From positions 48,939,825 through 49,003,824 of the forward strand of contig OY997591.1 of the NCBI GenBank assembly GCA_963921825.1: a stretch of DNA of 64,000 nt. Reading direction: 5' to 3'. The DNA is from Erodium maritimum (Eukaryota; Streptophyta; Magnoliopsida; Geraniales; Geraniaceae). The notes below the pieces were generated by a model. The model was not told the DNA's origin. It did not search any database and saw only the letters and a program-made list of their open reading frames with translations. A program made the position numbers and the translations under genes. Positions 22,049 through 32,130 of the stretch are shown piece after piece. The stretch's first letter is position 1. The number at the start of each line of letters is the position of its first letter.

Positions 22049-23675
22049 GGGGCACGCTCACATGTTACCCATGCTTAAGTTGTTACTTGTTACCCAAATA
22101 TAAGCCATTCAATTTTAAAATCTAATGGATGTAAATTTTTAGCCTAAATTATCCAAAAAATAAATAGATTAATTAGCAAAAGGCTAATTTGGTAAATCCA
22201 TCTCTCTTAATTTTATTATTGTAGAAATTTTTAATCGTATAAATCTGAATATTATAATTTTAATTTTTTTTGAATAATTTATTTTTTATTTTAAAATTCG
22301 ATAGTTTTTCTATATTTCGTAGTTGCTGTTACATAATATTATATTTAATATTACACATATTTATATCAAATGTTACAAAAAGATAAACGTGTGTTCCAAA
22401 ATGAAATTTGATGTTACAGATTTTTAAAGTCCATATTACAGATTTTTAGATCCGAAATTACATATTTTTAAAACCAATGTTACAGATTGTTACAAAAACT
22501 TCATACTCACAAACATGACAAAATTATACCTTAACAATTACATAAATATACCCTAAAAAATACAGATTCCAAAACTTGACGTTCAGAACTAAAATCTGAG
22601 TTACATAATTAATATCATACTTTTACAGAATACACATATAGAGATAACAAAAAATTACACTAACAGTTACAAAAAAAATACCAATAAGGATGACTTCACA
22701 TTTATCTAAAACCTAAGATACATAATTAATATCATACTATTACACAATACAAATAAAGTGATTACAAAAAATTACACTACCAGTTACAAAAAAATAACAA
22801 AACAAAACATTAAAGCAATGAATCTTGTCATGTTCCAGCTGCTTCAGTAGTTGCAGATTCAAAATCAATCAACCTCTGGTTGACTGTAGGATCATGTGCA
22901 CAATTTTCACACTCCATAAAAAAAGACAATATGCATTGCCTCTCCCACGCCCTAGCCTCAACTGGCTACAATTCTTCCCTCATCAATACTATCATCCTCG
23001 GCATAAACAAATAAAATGGACTTTTGTGTGAGATTGAATTCAAAACATTGCAGCAATAATGTTTTCGACGTAATACACTAACCCCATTACAGAACACAAT
23101 AAAAAAATAAATAATGAAAAAAGAAATCTGAAACAAAACCCCAAGTGCCGGTGAAGACCTGAGATTCTAAGTGACGACAACCAACAACGGATGGCGGCGT
23201 GACGGTGACAGATCGGAGCTGTCGAGGTCGATCTCCACGGCGGCGTCTTCTCGGGGCTTGCCGTGCCTCGCCTTTGCAGATCTACTCGGCGCCGGCTCTG
23301 CAAATTACAGGAGTGTAGCGGCGGCGGCGGCATGTGCAGATGGTTGTGCTTCCGGCGAGGGAGAAGCTAGGCGGAGGTGCAACGCGGATGTGGTGGTGAG
23401 GACGTCGGCGCGATTTTGTTGGCACGAAGAGGTGATGTGTTCTGAAATATCATATGCGTATAGTATGTAAGGGGTAGGTAGGGTTAAGTAAATATTAGAT
23501 ATGAGAAGACAGATATGCCCTTAATATATGTCAAATTACAAAAATAAATTAAAGTTCTAATCATTTACAACTGAATGCCATTGAATTTTTAGCCATTAGA
23601 TCAACTTAATCCAAACGGTTTAAATTAAGGTAATAAGTAACAATTTAAGCATGGGGTAACACGTGAGCACACTCC
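22049..23675. mobile_element. (TA)n-bounded element, family II, with gene-like centre
   Basis: Starts GGGGCACGCTCACATGTTACC and ends GGGGTAACACGTGAGCACACTCC: terminal inverted repeats inside (TA)n tracts on both sides. Subterminal sequence is AT-rich with repeated TTACAGATTTTTA. The middle (about 22816-23470) is GC-richer and gene-like, possibly a captured exon or 5' region. No transposase is visible. Confidence 0.6.
23171..23470 (+). other. 100-codon open frame in the centre of family II element
   Basis: The frame is Ala/Ser/Arg-rich (ALA-type runs such as SVAAAAACADGC) and matches no family I know. The opposite strand is open for a similar distance (23040-23333). It may be captured host gene sequence, in which case either strand could be the sense strand. 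No upstream TATA box or splice structure decides this. Confidence 0.25.
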
Positions 23676-23687
23676 TATATATATATA

Positions 23688-24048
23688 GGGTAGCTATCCA
23701 GTAAAAATCATCCTTATTGTGCAAACTACGAACCAATCTAAGCCATAGGATGCAGTCAAAGTGACGTCAGCAGAGCGCGCGCGATGCTGACACGTGGCAG
23801 ATTCGCGCGCGCCTCTGCCCGCGCGCGTGAGCGTGTTGACCACGCGCGCGCACGGTGCTAATAATTTGGCGCACAGTGCTAATAGTTTAGCACAATGCCA
23901 AACTATTAGCACTGTGCGCCCAAACTATTAGCACCGTGCGCGCCACGTGTAAGCACTGTGCGCGCGCACCAGCAGCGCGCGCGCCCACGTGTCAGCACCT
24001 GGTGAGTTCGTAGTTTGCACAATAAGGGGTGGTTTGTATTTGATACCA

Positions 24049-24052
<4 letters not shown>
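23688..24052 (+). mobile_element. (TA)n-bounded element, family I, copy b
   Basis: Runs from GGGTAGCTATCCAGTAAAA to TTGATACCAACCC between (TA)n tracts. It is largely a foldback: GTGCTAATAGTTTGG and its complement CCAAACTATTAGCAC recur, as do GCGCGCGC runs. It carries three CACGTG cores (for example GCTGACACGTGGC) of the G-box/ABRE type. No coding capacity is seen. Confidence 0.7.
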
Positions 24053-24084
<32 letters not shown>

Positions 24085-24087
<3 letters not shown>

Positions 24088-25175
24088 GAACAATCAAGTA
24101 TAAACTCTATCTTAGATCAGAACATAAAACTATTCTACACCATTTAATATAACAAATCAAGGGCTAAGATTTTTGATAAATTCTGATTCCAAAATATGTT
24201 CACGCGCATTGTTTGTGGGTATTTTCGGGAAAAAAATAGTGGGAATCGTAAAATACAAGTGGGAAATCGAAATTGGCTGCTATTTTCGTTTTTTTTCACC
24301 AAGTTTACTATTTTGATCTTTCCGTTTCGTTTTAACTCCGATTTAATTTTTTCTTGCGCCAATATTTTTATTTTTCCAAGAACTATCTATCAAGTAGCAT
24401 ATTGAATATTTTTTGAAGCAAGAAAAAAAAGATTTACTCAAACAAACAAAAAAATAAACGAAATTAATGTATGTTTTGGAATTTTCAGTTGTATGTGTAC
24501 GATAAACCTAATGTATGTTTATAGGAGCTAAAACTCAATGTATGTTCTTGCCATTTTCATTTGTATGTGTAGGCTAAACTTAATGTATGTTTTTATGTTT
24601 TCGCAACTGCATATGCGTAAGCTAAACTTAATGTATGTTCTTCCCATTTTCATTTGTATGTGTAAGCTGAACAGATTGTATGTTTTTACCATTTTCATCT
24701 GTATGTGTAAGTTAACCTTAATGTATGTTTTTTCAAATGCATTTATATGTATACTACCCATAACTTTTCACTTTACAACATAAACATACATTAAGTTTAG
24801 GGTACACATACAACTGAAAATTACAAAACATACATTCATTTCGTTTCTTTTTTTTGTTTGATTAAATCGTTTTTTTCTTGCTTGAAAACGTATTCAATAT
24901 GCTACTTGATAGATAGATCTTGGAAAAATAAAATTATTGGCGCAAGAAAAAATTAAATCGGAGTTGAAACGAAGCGGGAAAGATCAAAATAGTAAACTTG
25001 GTGAAAAAAAAGTCGAAATTACCCTCAAATTCGAAATTAAAACCAATTTCAGCATATTTTTATGCGCGTGTAGTTAAAATTGGAAAACAAATCTCACACA
25101 TCCAATAAAATATTTTAAATGATGAGATTAGTTCTACGTTCTGACAAATTTGTGAGGTTTGTACCTGATTGTTAT

Positions 25176-25177
<2 letters not shown>
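24085..25177. mobile_element. (TA)n-bounded foldback element, family III, with minisatellite core
   Basis: Left arm (about 24290-24470) and right arm (about 24835-25020) are reverse complements, sharing ATCAAGTAGCATATTGAATA and TTGCGCCAAT. Ends are GGGGAACAATCAAG and CCTGATTGTTATCC. The core is a tandem repeat. Elements of this form are probably non-autonomous; the transposase class is unknown. Confidence 0.65.
24470..24840 (+). repeat. Minisatellite core of family III element
   Basis: Units of about 40-48 bp built on TTAATGTATGTTTTTGCCATT and TTTTCATTTGTATGTGTAAG recur about seven times with drift. Open frames on both strands here are translations of the repeat. Confidence 0.7.
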
Positions 25178-25209
<32 letters not shown>

Positions 25210-25213
<4 letters not shown>

Positions 25214-25587
25214 TGGTATCAGGTAAAAACCACCTCTTATTGTGCAAACTACGAACTCACCAGGTGCTGACACGTGGGCGCGCGCGCTGCTGATGCGCGC
25301 GCACGGTGCTGACACGTGGCGCACATAGTGCTAATAGTTTGGGCGCACAGTGCTAATAGTTTGGGCGCACAGTGCTAATAGGTTGGCCTATTAGCACTGT
25401 GCGCGCCAAACTATTAACACTGTGCGCGCGCGTGGTCAACACGCTCACGCGCGCGGGCAGAGGCGTGCGCGCATCTGCCACGTGTCAACATCGCGCGCGC
25501 TCTGCTGACGTCACTTTGACCGCATCCTGTGGCTTAGATTGGTTCGTAGTTTGCACAATAAGGAGGGTTTTTACTGGATAGCCACCC
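25210..25587 (-). mobile_element. (TA)n-bounded element, family I, copy c (reverse)
   Basis: Same family as 23688-24052 but inverted: begins GGGTTGGTATCAGGTAAAAA and ends TTTACTGGATAGCCACCC. It contains GCGCGC runs, CACGTG cores and the CTATTAGCACTGTGCGC foldback. Confidence 0.7.
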
Positions 25588-25611
25588 TATATATATATAT
25601 ATATATATATA

Positions 25612-25865
25612 GGATAACAATCAGGTACAAACTTGTATTTTTCGTCAGAACGTAGAACTATCAATCTGGGCCCTTGGATCGTAGAATTAATGGCCCAGAT
25701 TTAATGCATATCTTTTAATATCTTTTTAATTAATGCATATCTTGTAATTGATTTCGTAATCAATCACCACCCCCCCTGAATTTCGGTGGCCATTCGATCT
25801 GAGTAATCAATGGCCCATATTAGTTCTACGTTCTGACCCGAAATAAGGTTTGTACTTGATTGTTC

Positions 25866-25868
<3 letters not shown>
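25612..25868. mobile_element. (TA)n-bounded element, short relative of family III
   Basis: 257 bp with inverted ends (GGATAACAATCAGGTACAAA and TTTGTACTTGATTGTTCCCC) and the inner pair TCAGAACGTAGAACTA / TAGTTCTACGTTCTGA. Termini resemble the 24085-25177 element but the arms and core are missing. Confidence 0.6.
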
Positions 25869-25896
<28 letters not shown>

Positions 25897-25900
<4 letters not shown>

Positions 25901-26226
25901 TGGTATCAGGTAAAAACCACCCCTTATTGTGCAAACTACGAACTCACCAGGTGCTGACACGTGGGCGCGCGCGTTGCTGATGCACGCACACAGTGCTGAC
26001 ACGTGGCGCGCACGGTGCTAATAGGTTGGCCTATTAGCACTGTGCGCGCCAAACTATTAGCACCGTGCGCGCGCGTGGTCAACACGCTCACGCGCGCGGG
26101 CAGATGCGCGCGCGCATCTGCCACGTGTCAGCATCACGCGCGCTCTGCTGACGTCACTTTGACCGCATCCTGTGGCTTAGATTGGTTCGTAGTTTGCACA
26201 ATAAGGAGAGTTTTTACTGGATAGCC

Positions 26227-26230
<4 letters not shown>
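25897..26230 (-). mobile_element. (TA)n-bounded element, family I, copy d (reverse)
   Basis: Nearly the same as copy c: GAATTGGTATCAGGTAAAAA to TTTACTGGATAGCCACCC, with GCGCGCGC runs and CACGTG cores. A long (TA)n tract (26231-26279) follows. Confidence 0.7.
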
Positions 26231-26280
<50 letters not shown>

Positions 26281-26282
26281 AT

Positions 26283-26534
26283 ACAAAATGCGATTTGCCG
26301 AGATCTCTCCGATATATTGAAATATCTTTATCGATGACCTCGCCGATATTTCACCGCAACCAATAGTTAGAACCTTGGGTCTTGGGAAGGCGGTGATCAT
26401 CCCAACTATGAGGGATATGCAAGGCGGTCAATGCTCCAGTGCGAGGTCTGGAAGCTCCTCTGAGGAGATAGAGGAGTTGAGGACTCGCATTGTTTAGCAG
26501 GAGGTCGTGTTCAAGTAACAACGGGAGGACCAGC
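26283..26534 (+). pseudogene. CACTA (En/Spm-type) transposase-like gene, left part
   Basis: A frame near 26380-26534 reads GSSSEEIEELRTRIV with two stops soon after. This is the linker before the Gln/Glu-rich coiled coil at the end of plant En/Spm-type (Transposase_24-like) proteins. It continues beyond the retrotransposon at 44753 (QQKEMEQRLAAQ). The flanks CCAGC (26530-26534) and TCAGC (44753-44757) are the likely TSD of the 18.2-kb gypsy element, one base different. Confidence 0.6.
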
Positions 26535-26896
26535 TGTAAGAACTGCCCCCCGTCGATCCCGGTCGAACCGGAGGTTTTCGGCGAAAGTTGACTTTTTGCT
26601 GGAAAAGTCAACCGATGACTCCGGGAGTCATTCAGAACCTTTCCGGGGCCCAAAAAGCTTAGCCGTCGTTACAGTTAGCTTAGTTGGGCCGTTCCCTTTC
26701 AAATGACTGTAATATTGGGAAAAGTCAACCAGGAGTCAACTTCAGTCAAACCTCGAGATTTAATAATTAATGGTGTGCTGAGATAATTTGAATGAGGTGG
26801 TCCCCACTATGGACACGTGTCCATAGTGGCTTGGATGAGAAGAAACAAGGTCTAAAGACCATTTTACCCTCAAAAGCTTGGGCATAGAAGGCAAAT

Positions 26897-28029
26897 CAAA
26901 GGCTCAAGGAGGTCTGGGAATAAAGAACTTGTCTCTAATGAATATATCTTTATTAGCAAAATGGTGGTGGAGGTTTGCAATTGAGGAGGCAACCCTTTGG
27001 AAACAAGTTATTTGTACTAGATATGGTTGGAGCACAAAAGAATGGGATCTCTCCAATTTTTCTGAACTCAATTTCCTAAGTTTTATGAACCAAATTCTGT
27101 CCCTAGCTAAAGACTTGAGGTTTGCTGATACCTTTGGAGTGAAAGGGCTTAAATGGACTTTAGGAAATGGGAATAGAATTCACTTCTAGTTGGACTTGTG
27201 GTGGGGGAACACAACTTTAAAGGAACTCTTTCCTAGAATCTATCTCATTGCCAACTCTAAAGCAGCCCTCATTGCAGAACTGTGGAATGGAATCACCTGG
27301 GATTTGGATCTTGTAAGAGATCCCAGAGGATGGGAAACACAAGAATAGGATTTGCTTTGCTCCATTTTACCTTACTTCCATATCAGAAATGAAGAGGACT
27401 CAATTATCTGGGCTGCAGACCCAAATGGTTACTCAGTTAAAAGGCTTTATCATTTTCTAGCTCAGCAAAGTTCCCCCAATCCTGATTGGACCAAGCATCG
27501 ATGGACTCTTGGGGTGCCCCCAAAAATCTCAGCATTTTGCTGGTTAGCTTGTCTAGAAGCAATCCCATCTAAATGCTTCCTAGACTCAAGAGGTATGGAC
27601 CTAAATTTTCAACAACTTATCTACCATGCCTGTAATTAGGACTTGGAAGATGCTTCCCATATTATTTTGCATTGTTCCAAGGCTTGGAAAGTTTGGTCTT
27701 TAATCCTGTCTTGGTGGGGCTTATCATGGACAATGCCTGGAACTGTTAAACTCTTGATGTCATCTTGGTTCTATATGGTACCCTATAGATTGAAGAAAAC
27801 TTGGGGAAATCTAGCTAAGATATCTTGTTGGCAATTATGGTTATCAAGGAACTTGTTGGTCTTCCAGAACACTATTGAATCTCCTGAAGAAGTCTTCTGC
27901 AAAATTATAAGCACATGTTATAGCTGGGAGTGGCCTTTCTTCAACAAGGATTACTATTTCACCTTTCAATCTTGGATTTCTGATCCCGAAAGCTGTGTAA
28001 AGCTTAGGAGCAGGAGGATCTCTCTCTGA
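26897..28029 (+). pseudogene. LINE ORF2 C-terminal part (reverse transcriptase tail, zf-RVT)
   Basis: One frame runs throughout with stops at about 27187, 27346 and 27637. It opens with GLGIKNLSLMNISLLAKWWW, the conserved segment after the reverse transcriptase. Near 27500 is WTLGVPPKISAFCWLACLEA, the zf-RVT domain start. It ends CVKLRSRRISL at 28029. The catalytic reverse transcriptase and endonuclease are absent because of 5' truncation, normal for LINE insertions. Confidence 0.8.
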
Positions 28030-28746
28030 TTTTTCCAGGCTTGATCCTCTCTTACTTGTTCAGTTGGGGGCTTGGGTTTAGGTTAGGGGTTTGGGTTGTA
28101 AGGACTGTCCTTCTTGTTGGGTTTTTTTTTTCTTGTTCTCTCCTTTGCTGACAAGCTCCTTTCTTGTCTAAGAGGCTCTTCATGGGTGTGTGAGGGTAGC
28201 ACTTTTCTTGGTGGGTTTCTTGGGGTTTGGCCTCCTTGGTCAGGTTAGTCTTAGGTTGTGTTTTGGCTTCTTCTCCTATCTTTTGTTGTAGGTGCTCTAC
28301 TTCTACTTCCCTGCTTCACTACTGTGGCTGTTTAGATCATCATCCTCTTGTTCTATCCCTATATGCTTGATTGGACTACTTCTCATCTCCACAGCTGCTC
28401 AACATCTTCTTGAAGCTGACAATCGCATTCTGATGTTCAACCACCTCGGCTCTGAAGCACCTGCTATAACTTTGGTTGGTCTGCATACAATTGCAGTACC
28501 TCTTCCAATCTTCCTGCCTTGGCTTTTTTGGGTTTCTTGAGACTCAATTAACTCTTCAAACCGGTTCTTCCGGTTACTTGTGACCCAAGCTAACTCTTTT
28601 CTCATTGTTTTTAAGTTTCTCAATATGGTTAATTCCATCCTCTTGTATTGGTTTGATCTCTTAATCATGAGATGTGTAATTGGTCCACCTAATTCAACCT
28701 TTGAATGGGTGAGTTTTAATATATTGCTTGCTTATAAAAAAAAAAG
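26897..28746 (+). mobile_element. 5'-truncated LINE
   Basis: Ends in a poly(A) run at 28737-28745. The TSD GGCAAAT is seen at 26890-26896 and 28747-28753. It carries the C-terminal part of ORF2, then a 3' region of about 700 bp with no gene. Confidence 0.75.
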
Positions 28747-31192
28747 GGCAAATTGGACAATTCAAGGGTAGGTTAAAGCCCTCATTTGAGTCATTTTTCA
28801 CCCACTTTTCAGTGTTGGCCGAATTTGAGAGCGGAAGGAAGAAGAAAAAGAGCTTAGGAGGCTTGAAGAAGAAGAAAGGAGAAAAAAAAATAGGGTCTTG
28901 AGCCCATTTGCTACCCAAAACCTCTCAAAAACTCTTAATTCTTCATCTATTCTCCATCCTCAAGGTAAATCACTCTTCCTTTTTTCGTTTTGGGAGATTT
29001 TGGTTCATGGGTTTTGAAGAAATTGATGAACAAGGGTTGGGTTTTTGAGTTTTGATGATGGATGATGATTTATGGAGTGAAAAGGAGATTGGATGTTGGA
29101 TTTAATTTGGTTTTGTGGAGTTTTGATGAAGACCCTTGTTGGGTTTTGAAGTAGAGACATTCTAGGTACTGTTTTGGAGCTTTAGAAGGTCATCAATGGA
29201 GGTTTTGGGGATATTTTTCGTGAAAACCCGAGGCTGGAGGAAGAAGACGGTGAACAGTGTCAGACCCGTCACGGATCTGTGACGGGCACCGTGACGGGAG
29301 ACGTCACGGCTACGTGAAGGAGACCGTGACGACGTCAGTTACGGCTCCGTGAGGAGAACCGTGACGACCTGGACCACGGATCCGTGGCGGAGCCCATCAA
29401 GGACCCGTGATCAGAACCGTGACAGACCTGATTTGACCATTTTGGGTCCTTTTCGTCGAATTTCGAGTAATTGGGACGATTATCTATAACCGGGCCCTCT
29501 TAGGGTTAATTGGGAGTGCTTTTCCTCTTTTAACCTTGTCAATTACTCTTAATTCTCGGTTTGTTTTGTGATCCAAGACTTTGGACACGAGCGTGACGGA
29601 GGAGGAGGCACTTGGACATCGTGAAGTGGAGGAGGAAGCTAGCCAGGTCGTCAGCACATAGGAGTTGAGAGTTGATTACTTTTGAGGTAGGGAAAGTAGC
29701 GAACACCGATGTAATTACGGAAACTTACTAGTATGCTTTTATAATAATAATAACCGGAAAGGTCCTAGTTTGCATATAGGATGTGATTCACTAGAATAAC
29801 CGCTTTCAATTATGATAATAAATGGAAGAGTCTTAGTTTGCATGTAGGATGTGATTCACTCGAATAATCGCTTTCAATTATGGGAAATTGTCGTGCTGGT
29901 AGAATGGCCATGTCGAGCCTTAGGGTTGCATGTTGACTGTGATGCCATGATCTATGATTGAGATGCTTGGTGCGTGTTGTAGTCGTTGATTAGATTGAGA
30001 GTCATAATAAGATATACTTGGTGTAGCATGTTGTTGCTATGTTTGGGCATGTGTGCCATGCGTGATATGAGGTGAACTATTGATTGTGATATGATCGGGT
30101 GAGTGATAGATCGATATGTGTGTTATGGTGAGTTGGCTCGGTTAGTATACCGTGGTCGAACTATGGCAGTGTAATGCGTGTTATGCTCTTGAGGTGTGTT
30201 CAAAGAGGAGGTGTAACCGGCGTGATACCCACACTGAGGGATAGTTCCGGTGTAGGATATCGAGGCCAAGGATGACGTGACTGGTACTGCGATGACTTGT
30301 GGTCCGGGACGACGTCCGACCGAGGTGTGTGCCGGTCTGGTACGTATGGTGAGTAATGCCCCGAGTCTGTGTGCCGGGAAGACATATGGCTGAATGTATT
30401 TCCGGTCGAGGATGTTACCCCGCGTCTTAGTGACGGGAAGATATCGGGACTGATGCTATGTGTTCCGGTACGATATAAGTGGATGTGTGCATTCGGTGAT
30501 GTTGGAAACTGCTGTATGGGACATGTGTTTGTTCTGATGTAATTGCTATATTTTGCTGATTGGTTGCGTGCATTGTTTAAGTGTGATTATGGTCTTGTGA
30601 GAGTGATGAGTGGTTGGTAACTTCCTGTCACGCCCCAATTTCAGTAAAACCGAACTGGGGACGCGAACATTTTAAATAATAAGCCGTTTGAAACCTGTTT
30701 TCATTAAACACTTTAAAATACCAGTTTAGTTCAACACAATAATAATTACAGTTTAAAACACGTCCCAACAAGTGGACAAAAGTACAAGGTATCCGTCACT
30801 AGACTCAAAAGACAAAACCCGGACTCCGCTCCTAGCTCCACAAGCTTCGAGAGCTCACCTAGTCCGTCCCACGAACAGTACCTGTAGGAAAAGCAGATAG
30901 GGGTGAGCGTTCGCTCACCACCACGGATAACAGACTGACTACGACATAATTAGCAGAAAAGCAGTAACACTAAAACCAAACCCGACACCGGGACTACAGT
31001 CCCCAACTGACCCACAACCCGTTACCTTCCTCAACAGACTCAACACTCGATAATACAGTGTAGACCCGACACAACTATCGACGACCTCCTCAAGGACTCG
31101 ACAGAAAGACTACACAACGCCAAACAAGATCACAAAGGATCGCACACCAGCTGCTCAGTAACCAATCTCAATCAGGTCAGGGTTCGACCTAT

Positions 31193-31434
31193 CGCAATTC
31201 CTCAACACGTAGTCGGATCAGGCTGTCGACCTTTCAAACTCGCAATTCATCGACACTAAGTCGGATTAGGCTGTCGACCTTTAGAACTCGCAATTCATCG
31301 ACACTGAGTCGGATCAGGCTGTCGACCTTTAGAACTCGCAATTCATCGACACTAAGTCGGATCAGGCTGTCGACCTTTAGAACTCACAATTCATCGACAC
31401 TGAGTCGGATCAGGCTGTCGACCTTTAGAACTCA
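31193..31434 (-). repeat. 48-bp tandem array in solo LTR
   Basis: Five units of 48 bp with the core ATCGACACTAAGTCGGATCA then GGCTGTCGACCTTTAGAACT, differing at few positions. The same array is present in the copy at 42839-43080. Confidence 0.85.
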
Positions 31435-31479
31435 CAACTTCAGGTAACTACAATCACAATCACATGCAAGTTCAAACAC

Positions 31480-32130
31480 ACAGGCACTCAAGGCCACTCA
31501 AGACACCTCAACAATCAAGACTCGAGTTCAACAACCCCACAGGCACTCACTGCCACTCAAGAAACACCAACGATCAAGACTCGGGTTCAACAACCCCACG
31601 GCACTCACTGCCACTCAAGACACACCAATGGTCAAGACTCGGGTTCAACAACCCCACGACACTCACTGCCACTCAAGACACCCCAACGGTCAAGACTCGG
31701 GTTCAACAACCCCACGGCACTCACGGACACCCCAAAACATCAACAGTAAGACACAGGCACTCATGGCCACCCAAGACACCAATTTAAATACACGGGCTCT
31801 CATGGCCACCCAAGACACCAACAATTAAATACGGGCTCTCATGGCCACCCAAGACACCAATTTAAATACACGGGCTCTCAAGGCCACCCAAGACACCAAT
31901 TTAAATACACGGGCTCTCATGGCCACCCAAGACACCAACAATTAAATACGGGCTCTCATGGCCACCCAAGACACCAATTTAAATACACGAGCTCTCATGA
32001 CTACCCAAGACACCAACAATTAAATACGGGCTCTCATGGCCACCCAAGACACCAACTTAAATACACGGCCTCTCAAGGCCACCCAAACTCAACAATAAAT
32101 AACGCGGGCTCTCAAAGCCACCCAAACTCA
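31480..32130 (-). repeat. 57-bp and ~39-bp tandem arrays in solo LTR
   Basis: First units combine GCACTCACTGCCACTCAAGA with GACTCGGGTTCAACAACCCC. Later units combine GGGCTCTCATGGCCACCCAA with GACACCAATTTAAATACAC. They are the reverse of the repeats at 11395-11720. Confidence 0.8.

Noticed and set aside
23694..23912. Frames with ARSADVTLTASYGLDWFVVCT, repeated near 25372 and 26003
   Set aside because: They recur because family I elements are copies of each other; GC-rich foldbacks leave chance open frames and no domain is seen.
24528..24783. Open frames on both strands rich in repeated FICMCKLN / HIQMKM words
   Set aside because: They are translations of the minisatellite core of a foldback element; unit drift keeps the frames open by chance.
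30200..30385. 61-codon frame found identically at 30200-30385 and 41846-42031
   Set aside because: Identity comes from the copied LTR segment, not from protein constraint; the related LTR at 43895-44119 has it altered.
31193..31434. Regular 48-bp repeats resembling a CRISPR array
   Set aside because: The units are continuous tandem repeats without unique spacers and lie within a plant solo LTR.
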